The notes below the pieces were generated by a model. It had not been told where the DNA came from, did no database searches, and saw only the letters and a list, made by a program, of their open reading frames with translations. Of a stretch of 10,182 nucleotides of DNA, positions 1-5,805 are shown in pieces. This DNA comes from Treponema sp. UBA2869 (GTDB lineage: Bacteria; Spirochaetota; Spirochaetia; Treponematales; Treponemataceae), in assembly GCA_002350445.1 (NCBI GenBank), contig DEEV01000088.1, positions 7,698 to 17,879 on the forward strand, read 5' to 3'. The number at the start of each line of letters is the position of its first letter. The first letter of the stretch is position 1. The position numbers and the translations under genes were made by a program.

Positions 1-1
1 A

Positions 2-445
2 AAACGCGCCGAAGCAGAAGAAATTCAAAACGTAAAGATGCCAAAGAATGCAGCAGACGTTGCAGAAGCAAAGGCAAAGGGAGACTTGAAGGAAAACGCA
101 GAATACAAAGCAGCACGCGAAGAACAGCACTTCCTTCAGCTTGCACTTGCAAAACTTCAGGAAGAAATCAACCGCGCAGTTGTATTCGACCCAACAACAA
201 GCACTACAGCACTTGTTTCATTTGGAACAATTGTTACACTTGCAAACAAGGATACAGGAAAAGACGAAACATACACTATTCTTGGACCTTGGGAATCTGA
301 TCCGGATAACAACGTTATTTCTTATATGTCTCCATTCGGAAACGCAATTTACGAAAAGAAAGCCGGCTCAGATGTAAAATTTACAATCAACGAGCACAAA
401 TATAACTACACAATCAAAGAAATTAAGAAGGCAAAAGATCTCTAA
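2..445 (+). CDS. greA: Transcription elongation factor GreA, C-terminal part (5' end outside window)
   Basis: The frame is open from base 2 to a TAA at 443-445, so 147 codons of a longer gene are visible; the first internal ATG at 38 is not a credible start because the coding frame continues upstream. The segment GDLKENAEYKAAREEQ is the tip of the GreA/GreB N-terminal coiled coil and keeps the Asp and Glu that correspond to E. coli GreA D41 and E44, which reach into the RNA polymerase secondary channel and stimulate cleavage of backtracked transcripts. The remaining ~95 residues match the GreA C-terminal FKBP-like domain (FGTIVTLANKDTGKDETYTI, NVISYMSPFGNAIYEKKAGS). Spirochaetes of this type are known to carry a GreA of about 900 residues with a long N-terminal extension; whether that is present here cannot be seen. 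Codon use is distinct (Ala almost all GCA, many AAC/GAC/TAC and AAG), fitting high expression. Confidence 0.95.
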   Translation, partial: KRAEAEEIQNVKMPKNAADVAEAKAKGDLKENAEYKAAREEQHFLQLALAKLQEEINRAVVFDPTTSTTALVSFGTIVTLANKDTGKDETYTILGPWESDPDNNVISYMSPFGNAIYEKKAGSDVKFTINEHKYNYTIKEIKKAKDL

Positions 446-450
446 TTTCT

Positions 451-1410
451 ATGAATGATGTTTCAGCAAAACTGATTGAACTTGCACCGGACGTTTTCGT
501 AATACCCGGTGCAACCAATGCAGGTGCAGTTTTCAAGCAGGCGGACGGAATCACTCAGGTTTATCTGATAGATTCCGGTACGTCAGAGCTTGATGCTGAT
601 GTAATATTCGACACATTAAAAAAATACTTTTCAGAAAAAAGCAGGCAGTTTAAAATTGCCGCAATCATAAATACACATTGTCATCCAGACCACGTTGGAG
701 CAGACAATGCAATTCAGACAGAAACCGAATGCGAAATCTGGTGCCCGGCTATGGAGCGTGGATGTCTTGAGAACCCGGAAATGCAGCCATCTCTTATGTA
801 TGGCGGCTACCCTCCCAAAGAACTTCATTCTCTTTTTTTTATGATAAAGCCTGCAAAACCATCTAAAATGCTTTACGATGGCGACAGTTTTAACTTTAAC
901 GACGGAACAGGGCTTAAGTTTATAGACTTACCCGGACATTCTTTTCAGGAAATGGCTGTAATTTACGAACTGCCTGACGGTTCAAAAATTGTTTTTTCCG
1001 GTGACGCAGTTTATCCGCGCAAACGTCTTGCAAAATTCTGGATTTCGTTTATTTATAATCCGCACAAATTTATGCAGTCGCTGGACAAGCTTGATTCAAT
1101 AAAAAACATAAAATACTGTATACCAAGTCATGGTGAATTCATAACCGACGATTTAAGCGAAGTTATTGAACTTAACAAAATTGCAGTTTACTCCGTAGAA
1201 AAGACCATTTTAATTATTCTTAAAACCGGGAAAGCCAGTTTTGAACAGATTTTAAAAGGTGTTACAGACTATCACGATATAAAGATGGCATTTGCACAAC
1301 ACGTACTTATAGGCTGTACTTTAAAAAGCTACCTTGCCGTAATGTGCGACAAAGGTGAAATCACCTGCAAGGTCGAAGAAAATATTCTCTATTATTATTT
1401 AAAAAAATAA
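451..1410 (+). CDS. Metallo-beta-lactamase-fold hydrolase with C-terminal winged-helix-like domain
   Basis: A 319-residue protein with the metal-binding signature of the MBL superfamily: H76-x-H78-x-D80-H81 in THCHPDHVGA, then H163 (LPGHSFQEM), D185 (FSGDAVYP) and H227 (IPSHGEF), enough to bind two metal ions, probably zinc. The last ~75 residues (about 245-319) look like the winged-helix tail found in LACTB2-type MBL hydrolases (a helix-rich stretch ending in a short hydrophobic beta segment, after LKSYLAVMCDKGEI). Members of this broad family hydrolyse thioesters such as S-lactoylglutathione, lactones, nucleic acids or other esters, and the substrate here cannot be told from sequence. There is no signal peptide, so it is probably cytoplasmic. 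The ATG follows the greA stop by 5 bases and has no close Shine-Dalgarno (AAGAAGG is 19 bases away), so translation probably depends on ribosomes finishing greA. No alternative in-frame ATG competes nearby. Confidence 0.88.
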   Translation: MNDVSAKLIELAPDVFVIPGATNAGAVFKQADGITQVYLIDSGTSELDADVIFDTLKKYFSEKSRQFKIAAIINTHCHPDHVGADNAIQTETECEIWCPAMERGCLENPEMQPSLMYGGYPPKELHSLFFMIKPAKPSKMLYDGDSFNFNDGTGLKFIDLPGHSFQEMAVIYELPDGSKIVFSGDAVYPRKRLAKFWISFIYNPHKFMQSLDKLDSIKNIKYCIPSHGEFITDDLSEVIELNKIAVYSVEKTILIILKTGKASFEQILKGVTDYHDIKMAFAQHVLIGCTLKSYLAVMCDKGEITCKVEENILYYYLKK

Positions 1411-1446
1411 AGGCAGCCGGAAATTAATTTTTCAGCTGTCCTTTTT
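1409..1446. terminator. Bidirectional intrinsic terminator between the MBL gene and deoC
   Basis: Bases 1409-1417 (AAAGGCAGC) pair with 1435-1444 (GCTGTCCTTT) with one bulged T at 1439, giving a nine-pair stem around a 17-base AT-rich loop. The plus strand continues into TTTTT, ending transcripts of the MBL gene. On the minus strand the same stem is followed by ATTTTTTT, serving deoC, whose stop is 30 bases upstream of it. The stem overlaps the last two bases of the MBL stop codon. Confidence 0.8.
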
Positions 1447-1475
1447 GCCTTATTAAGCTTTTTATATTTTTCCGG

Positions 1476-2225
1476 CTAAATCAAAACCTTATATTTAGGC
1501 TTTACATCAGCAGATTCATCCCAGCCGTCTACAATTGCAACCCCGCTGGAAGTTCCAATTCTGTTTGCACCAGCCTTAAGCATATTTACAGCAGCCTGAA
1601 CAGTTCTTATTCCGCCCGAAGCTTTTACACCCATTTCATCTCCAACAACTGCACGCATTAATTCTACATGATGAACATTAGCCCCGTTAGGAAGAAGGGA
1701 ACCATCAAGACTTTTTGGCGTTGCAAAACCGGTAGAAGTCTTTACATAATCGGCACCAGCCTTTTTTGCACAAAGACAGCAATCCTGAATAGTATTGTCA
1801 TCCAAAAGGCAAGTTTCCAGAATAACCTTTACAATGATATTTTTGTTAAGTTCTTTTCCGGCTTTTTTAGAAGCTTCAACAACATAAGCAATATCCCTTG
1901 AAACCTCAGAAAAACGTCCGTCAGCCGCCGCTCCAATATTAATAACCATATCAATTTCGTCTGCACCATTTTTTATAGCATTAACAGCCTCAGAAGCCTT
2001 ATCAACAGAAGTTGTAGCTCCAAGCGGGAATCCAACAACAGTACAAACTTTTACATTGCTTTCTGCCAGCTCTGTATACGCAACAGAAACATAACTTGGA
2101 TTTACACAAACCGAAGCAAATCCATAACGAATGGCTTCCTTACAAAGAAGTATGATTTGTTTTACAGTTGCCTGCGGCGCAAGCAATGTGTGGTCAATAT
2201 AAGATGCTATTTCTTTTTTTGTCAT
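1476..2225 (-). CDS. deoC: Deoxyribose-phosphate aldolase
   Basis: A 249-residue class I aldolase that splits 2-deoxy-D-ribose 5-phosphate into glyceraldehyde 3-phosphate and acetaldehyde, the last step of deoxynucleoside catabolism in the cytoplasm. It has the full set of DeoC motifs: YIDHTLLAPQAT near the N-terminus, CTVVGFPLGATT at 61-72, IDMVINIG with D92, YVKTSTGF with the Schiff-base lysine K162, and GVKASGGIRT with the second catalytic lysine K201, then GANRIGTSSGVAIV as the phosphate-binding end. Length and start match the short bacterial DeoC type, with about 15 extra residues at the C-terminus. No other deo/nucleoside genes (deoA, deoB, deoD, pdp) are next to it. The start codon is only 6 bases after a consensus -10, with no Shine-Dalgarno, so the mRNA may be leaderless. 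The stop is TAG. Confidence 0.96.
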   Translation of the reverse strand: MTKKEIASYIDHTLLAPQATVKQIILLCKEAIRYGFASVCVNPSYVSVAYTELAESNVKVCTVVGFPLGATTSVDKASEAVNAIKNGADEIDMVINIGAAADGRFSEVSRDIAYVVEASKKAGKELNKNIIVKVILETCLLDDNTIQDCCLCAKKAGADYVKTSTGFATPKSLDGSLLPNGANVHHVELMRAVVGDEMGVKASGGIRTVQAAVNMLKAGANRIGTSSGVAIVDGWDESADVKPKYKVLI

Positions 2226-2231
2226 AGTACA

Positions 2232-2260
2232 ATTATAAAACAGAGTTGAAAATTATTCAA
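2232..2260 (-). promoter_or_regulatory. Sigma-70-type promoter for deoC
   Basis: Read on the minus strand: TTGAAT (2260-2255), a 17-base spacer, then a perfect TATAAT (2237-2232), followed by TGTACT and the deoC ATG. Transcription should begin at or within a base or two of the ATG. The -35 element is part of an inverted repeat, TTGAA-N5-TTCAA (2246-2260), that could be an operator, though in AT-rich DNA such a repeat can occur by chance. Confidence 0.7.
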
Positions 2261-2345
2261 ATGCCTGCAGCAAGTGTTATATTCGGCTCTTTTTTTTCTC
2301 CATTAAATCAATTATTAGTAGCTTTAGCATTGCTATTTAATGCAT

Positions 2346-2359
2346 ATTCAATTTTGAAT
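2346..2359. repeat. Short perfect inverted repeat in the HAD-deoC gap
   Basis: ATTCAA-TT-TTGAAT is a perfect two-arm inverted repeat about 90 bases upstream of the deoC -35, with the same arm sequence as the repeat overlapping that -35 (2246-2260). The gap 2226-2407 also holds 8-base arms AATCAATT (2306-2313) and AATTGATT (2367-2374). These could be regulatory sites for deoC or part of a weak 3' structure of the upstream HAD transcript. No GC-rich terminator hairpin is visible in the gap. Confidence 0.35.
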
Positions 2360-2407
2360 CTACACCAATTGATTGATATTATGAATCTCCAAAAAAACTT
2401 TTATGTC

Positions 2408-3052
2408 TTACAAAATTTCCTCGATTTTTTGCAGGGAATCTGTAATTTTCCAGCAGAGTTTTGTTATTTCTTCGTCCGGTTGAATTTTGTCGGGAATCAT
2501 AATAGTTTTTAGACCGGCAGAAAAAGCACTTTTTATGCCGTTAGGGCTGTCTTCTATTGCAACGCAATTTTCTGGTTTTTCGCCTATAGATTTGCATGCC
2601 ATTAAATATATTTCTGGATGAGGCTTACTGTGCGTTACCATATCTCCTGTGGTAAGCGTTTCAAAATAGTTTATTAAATCGGCATCTGCAAGCTGTCTTT
2701 TTACAACCGGACCACGGGTAGAAGAAGCAAGAATGATTCTGTATCTTGGTTTTAAATATTCCAGAGCCTCTTTAACATACGGCATAAGATTTATACCTTC
2801 GGTAGTTTCTATTTCGTGAAAAAGTTCCGATGTACGCTGCATAAAGCCTTCTACATCAAAATCTTCTCCATAAAGTTTTTTAAGCGTAATATAAGAATCT
2901 GCTTTGTTCATTCCGCGACAACTTTGCATTGCTTTTTGAATATTGCTGATTTTTCTTTCTTCGGCAACTTTATACCAGGTTCTGTCACAAATTGTTTCTG
3001 TATCCAGAAGAACCCCGTCCATATCAAAAACTACGGCATTAATTTTTTTCAT
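2408..3052 (-). CDS. HAD-superfamily hydrolase, beta-phosphoglucomutase/phosphatase-like
   Basis: A 214-residue cytoplasmic protein with all four HAD motifs: VFDMDGVLLDTE with nucleophile D10 and acid/base D12, motif II at LASST (S110/S111), motif III lysine K143 in HSKPHPEIYL, and motif IV VAIEDSPNGIKSA with E167/D168. The helical cap between motifs I and II makes it subfamily IA. The DGVLLDTE start and the KPHPEIYL...EDS.NGI layout match sugar-phosphate phosphatases and beta-phosphoglucomutase relatives. The exact substrate (for example 2-deoxyglucose 6-phosphate, phosphoglycolate or pseudouridine 5'-phosphate) cannot be decided. It could feed a sugar-phosphate pathway alongside deoC downstream, but the 182-base gap and a separate deoC promoter argue against obligate cotranscription. 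There is no Shine-Dalgarno before the ATG; a promoter sits immediately upstream. Confidence 0.9.
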   Translation of the reverse strand: MKKINAVVFDMDGVLLDTETICDRTWYKVAEERKISNIQKAMQSCRGMNKADSYITLKKLYGEDFDVEGFMQRTSELFHEIETTEGINLMPYVKEALEYLKPRYRIILASSTRGPVVKRQLADADLINYFETLTTGDMVTHSKPHPEIYLMACKSIGEKPENCVAIEDSPNGIKSAFSAGLKTIMIPDKIQPDEEITKLCWKITDSLQKIEEIL

Positions 3053-3055
3053 AAC

Positions 3056-3068
3056 TTGATATTATCAA
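3056..3068. repeat. 13-base perfect palindrome on the HAD gene promoter
   Basis: TTGATA-T-TATCAA (read on the plus strand) is symmetric around one central base and lies 3 bases before the HAD start codon, covering the proposed -10. Its position would suit a repressor operator, or a short hairpin at the 5' end of the message if transcription starts further upstream. It may also be chance in this AT-rich gap. Confidence 0.4.
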
Positions 3069-3087
3069 AAAATATGTTTTATGTCTT
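3059..3087 (-). promoter_or_regulatory. Candidate promoter for the HAD gene
   Basis: On the minus strand AAGACA (3087-3082), a 17-base spacer and TAATAT (3064-3059) lie so that the -10 ends 6 bases before the ATG, the same arrangement as at deoC. An alternative register is TTCAAG with GATAAT and an 18-base spacer. The -35 is weak in either case. Both registers predict a transcript beginning at or almost at the start codon. Confidence 0.45.
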
Positions 3088-3136
3088 GAACAATTTTTTT
3101 TTAAGAAATCACGACTACTAATATCATTAATCTGGA

Positions 3137-3739
3137 CTAATATATAGAGGTAATTTTCCCGTTTGAAAGGTCTTTTACACGCTCCTGAAAAACAGTAGAC
3201 TCTTCTTCGTTTATTTCGCCGCAAAGTTTAATTTGAGTACCAAAATCTTCCTGCAGGTTATGTATATGAAAGCCCTGCATTGTATTTTTTATGATTTTAT
3301 ATAAGGAATAGTCACACGAAAAACTGAACGTATGTTTTGCAACAAGCTCTTCAAAAAGATTTGCCGAATCGGCAGCACAAACAGCGCCTTTTGCACCGCC
3401 GGAATAAGCTTTTACAAGACCGCCTGTTCCAAGCAAAGTGCCACCAAACCACCTTGTAATGGTAAGCACAGCATTTGTACACCCCCTCCCCTTCAGTACG
3501 TCCAGTGCGGGTCGTCCGGCTGTTCCAGAAGGCTCTCCGTCATCGCTCATGCCCATAACTTCGCCTGCATTGCCAAGAATAAACGCGTGAACTACGTGGG
3601 TTGCATCGGCATATTTTGTTTTCTGAGCTTTTATAAGTTCGCGTGCTTCGCCCTGTGTACAGCAGGGAAAAAGCTCAGAAAGAAAGCGCGAACCTTTTAT
3701 AGTTTCTTCAAATGAAATGTAATTTGTTATAACATCCAT
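3137..3739 (-). CDS. YigZ/IMPACT (UPF0029) family protein
   Basis: A 200-residue protein with the diagnostic YigZ/IMPACT core: SDDGEPSGTAGRPALDVL at 65-82, then TNAVLTITRWFGGTLLGTGGLVKAYSG, equivalent to the conserved TNV.VVVTRYFGG..LG.GGLVRAY block. A smaller C-terminal domain (about 135-200) with an alternating beta/alpha pattern fits the DUF1949-type tail of bacterial members. The bacterial proteins have no agreed biochemical role; the eukaryotic relative IMPACT binds GCN1 and modulates GCN2. The gene starts 25 bases after the parC stop on the same strand and lacks its own clear promoter or Shine-Dalgarno, so it is likely read through from parC. The C-terminal codons end in TAG. Confidence 0.92.
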   Translation of the reverse strand: MDVITNYISFEETIKGSRFLSELFPCCTQGEARELIKAQKTKYADATHVVHAFILGNAGEVMGMSDDGEPSGTAGRPALDVLKGRGCTNAVLTITRWFGGTLLGTGGLVKAYSGGAKGAVCAADSANLFEELVAKHTFSFSCDYSLYKIIKNTMQGFHIHNLQEDFGTQIKLCGEINEEESTVFQERVKDLSNGKITSIY

Positions 3740-3764
3740 ATTTTTTAGGTTTCAGGTGAACCTA

Positions 3765-5672
3765 CTATACCGAAATAGACTGAACTTCTTTTGCTGCCAG
3801 ACGAATCCCTTTTGCTTTAAGGCTCTTTTCTTCAAAATCACCAGCTTTGAACTTTTCGTTAAAAACTTTCATTTTAGGCTTTTTTACATAATTTAAAGTA
3901 AAACAAAATGCCTTTCTGGTATCAATATGAAGCACTTCCATATCATCTGGAGCAAGGAAATAGTCGCGGTTCATAATAAATGCCGTAATTTTACAGCGCT
4001 TTATGTAAACATACTGAGTCTGCGGATCGCGGTACAAAACGGTAAAAAGCACTTTTGAAAGGCTTTCTTTGTCTGCAAATCCACAGAACTGAAGTCCGGC
4101 TCCAACAAAAAGTTTTTTAGGAGTTTCTGAAACCGAATAAATTCCAGACTTTCTGACGTAAAGAATTTTATCAAAAGGAGTACACTTAAGTTTTTCTTCG
4201 CCACCGGAAACTTCGCTTCCAAGATAACCGGTCTTTTCATCATATTTAAGCGGAATATCGCGTTTTGTAACGGCTTTTACATCGACTGCATTGATATTTG
4301 TAATTTTTGTACGGCGCTTTGTATTTTCACCTGCAATTTTCTTTTCAATGCCATCCAGCCATGAAATTGCGTATTCAACAAGATGTTTAAGCAGGCGGTT
4401 AATTTCCTTAATTCGGTCATTTATAGCCTGAACTTCCTGTTTATTTTTATTCATATCATAAAGAGAGATTCTGCGGATTGGAATTTTCAAAAGATGATCA
4501 ACATCTTCATCTGTAATATCACGGATAAGTTCTGCACGGAACGGCTTAAAGCCATCTTTTACAGCTTTTATTACGCCCTCTTCTGTTTTCTGTTGCTCAA
4601 TTTTTTTGTAAATTCTTTCTTCTACAAAAATGCGCTCAAGAGTTCGAAGGTGAAGCTTTTCCATAAGCTCAGCTTTTTCAAGTTCAAGCTCCTGTTTAAG
4701 AATTCCAACAAGCTGCTTTGAATAATATTCAATTACCTGTGTACAGGTCATCTGAACAGGCATATTGTCTTTAATTACAAGCAGGTTACAGTAAATTGTC
4801 TGCTCACAGTCGGTAAAGGCGTAAAGAGCGTCTACAACATCCTTTGTATAAACTCCGCGCTGAAGTTTAATTTCTATATTAACAGAATCTGAAGTGTAAT
4901 CCTGAATAGAAGCAATCTTTACTTTTCCATTTTTTGCCGCCTTTTCAATTGAATCGCAAAGGCTTTCTGTTGTAGAACCGTAAGGAAGTTCTGTAATGAC
5001 TATTTTTTTATCATCACTTGTGTCCATTTTTGCACGTGTAATGATTTTTCCAAGTCCGTCTTCGTAGCCGGAAACATCTATAAGTCCGCCTGTTGGAAAG
5101 TCCGGATAAAGCTGAAACTTTTCGCCACGCAGGCATTTTCGCTCGGCATCTATAACCTCGTGAATGTTATGACTTAAAATATATGTACTCATTCCAACGG
5201 CAATACCTTCGGCGCCCATAATTAAAACAAGCGGAAGCTTTGCCTGAAACGCAACCGGTTCTGTATCTCGGCTGTCATAAGTTTCTACATACTTTGTAAT
5301 TTTTGGATTTGTGTTTAAAATTTCCTTTGTAATTGGACGCAGACGGCATTCAATGTATCGGGGAGCAGACGCTCCGTCGCCTGTGTACATATTTCCAAAG
5401 TTTCCCTGCTTATCTATAAAAATTTCCTTATTTGCAAGGTTTACAAGAGCCGTGTAAATTGAAGCATCTCCGTGAGGATGATAAGCCATAACTTTACCGC
5501 AGACATTTGCAACCTTTGTAAAACGTCCGTCATCGGTTTTTAAAAGTGTATGAATAATTCTTCTCTGAACAGGTTTTAGACCATCTGTAATTTCAGGAAT
5601 TGCACGGTCACGAATTACATAACTTGCATATTGAATAAAATTTGAATCAAATAGATTTTTTACGTATGCCAT
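3765..5672 (-). CDS. parC: DNA topoisomerase IV subunit A (short spirochaete-type ParC)
   Basis: A type IIA topoisomerase A subunit of 635 residues, counted from the ATG at 5672. An open frame continues 27 codons upstream to 5753, but those codons read through the promoter region and are unlike the family; the family begins at MAYVKNLFDSNFIQYASYVI, and a GGGTGG element sits just before that ATG. Visible parts: GLKPVQRRI at 31-39, the recognition-helix region with HPHGDASIY at 65-73, the catalytic tyrosine Y106 in APRYIECRL that forms the 5'-phosphotyrosine bond, the tower and a long charged coiled coil at about 320-450, then a short C-terminal region (about 485-635) ending in KGIRLAAKEVQSI. 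With ParE it should decatenate daughter chromosomes. No GyrA-box (QRRGGKG) is present, which argues for ParC rather than GyrA; parE is not in the window. E. coli GyrA S83/D87 correspond to A70 and T74 here. Confidence 0.88.
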   Translation of the reverse strand: MAYVKNLFDSNFIQYASYVIRDRAIPEITDGLKPVQRRIIHTLLKTDDGRFTKVANVCGKVMAYHPHGDASIYTALVNLANKEIFIDKQGNFGNMYTGDGASAPRYIECRLRPITKEILNTNPKITKYVETYDSRDTEPVAFQAKLPLVLIMGAEGIAVGMSTYILSHNIHEVIDAERKCLRGEKFQLYPDFPTGGLIDVSGYEDGLGKIITRAKMDTSDDKKIVITELPYGSTTESLCDSIEKAAKNGKVKIASIQDYTSDSVNIEIKLQRGVYTKDVVDALYAFTDCEQTIYCNLLVIKDNMPVQMTCTQVIEYYSKQLVGILKQELELEKAELMEKLHLRTLERIFVEERIYKKIEQQKTEEGVIKAVKDGFKPFRAELIRDITDEDVDHLLKIPIRRISLYDMNKNKQEVQAINDRIKEINRLLKHLVEYAISWLDGIEKKIAGENTKRRTKITNINAVDVKAVTKRDIPLKYDEKTGYLGSEVSGGEEKLKCTPFDKILYVRKSGIYSVSETPKKLFVGAGLQFCGFADKESLSKVLFTVLYRDPQTQYVYIKRCKITAFIMNRDYFLAPDDMEVLHIDTRKAFCFTLNYVKKPKMKVFNEKFKAGDFEEKSLKAKGIRLAAKEVQSISV

Positions 5673-5675
5673 TTT

Positions 5676-5682
5676 CCACCCT
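5676..5682 (-). promoter_or_regulatory. Ribosome binding site supporting the parC start at 5672
   Basis: On the minus strand AGGGTGG ends three bases before the ATG at 5672. The spacing is short, but this is the closest purine-rich element to any of the three possible ATGs, and none precedes the upstream in-frame ATGs at 5753 and 5744. Confidence 0.5.
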
Positions 5683-5689
5683 AATATAT

Positions 5690-5718
5690 AGTATAAAGGA
5701 AAAATTCTTAATTGGAAA
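5690..5718 (-). promoter_or_regulatory. Candidate promoter for parC-yigZ
   Basis: On the minus strand TTTCCA (5718-5713), a 17-base spacer and TATACT (5695-5690) are followed by the parC Shine-Dalgarno and start, giving a predicted leader of about 10 bases. The -35 is only a partial match. It nearly abuts the -35 of the divergent lon promoter. Confidence 0.5.
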
Positions 5719-5719
5719 G

Positions 5720-5749
5720 TGGAAAACGCCCGGAACAAACGCATATAAT
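5720..5749 (+). promoter_or_regulatory. Candidate promoter for lon
   Basis: A perfect TATAAT at 5744-5749 with TGGAAA at 5720-5725 (18-base spacer) as the best available -35, so the -35 is weak. This predicts a leader of roughly 50 bases. I looked for a CIRCE element (TTAGCACTC-N9-GAGTGCTAA) and a sigma-32-type promoter, and neither is present. The leader contains TCCTTTTAAGGA (5773-5784), which places an anti-SD-like AAGGA 21 bases from the ATG, too far for normal use. Confidence 0.55.
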
Positions 5750-5805
5750 ACACTTGCCCGGCGATTTTTCTTTCCTTTTAAGGATTTTTTTATTACATTA
5801 ATAGT

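Noticed and set aside
2246..2512. An 88-codon plus-strand frame filling the HAD-deoC gap
   Set aside because: It would begin at TTG without a ribosome site, overlaps the HAD 3' end on the opposite strand, and encodes a phenylalanine-rich hydrophobic sequence typical of non-coding AT-rich DNA.
3332..3715. A 127-codon plus-strand frame antisense to yigZ
   Set aside because: yigZ carries the strong family motifs; the opposite frame is Cys/Ser-rich with no family features.
4383..4721. A 112-codon plus-strand frame antisense to parC
   Set aside because: It mirrors the Lys/Glu-rich coiled coil of ParC, producing an artificial Phe/Leu/Ile-rich protein that only looks like a membrane protein.
5673..5753. 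An N-terminal extension of ParC by 27 residues
   Set aside because: These codons cross the likely promoter and ribosome site, and the family's N-terminus starts at the MAYVKNLF methionine.
5673..5805. CIRCE or other heat-shock operator for lon
   Set aside because: No TTAGCACTC-N9-GAGTGCTAA or sigma-32-type element is seen on either strand of the gap.
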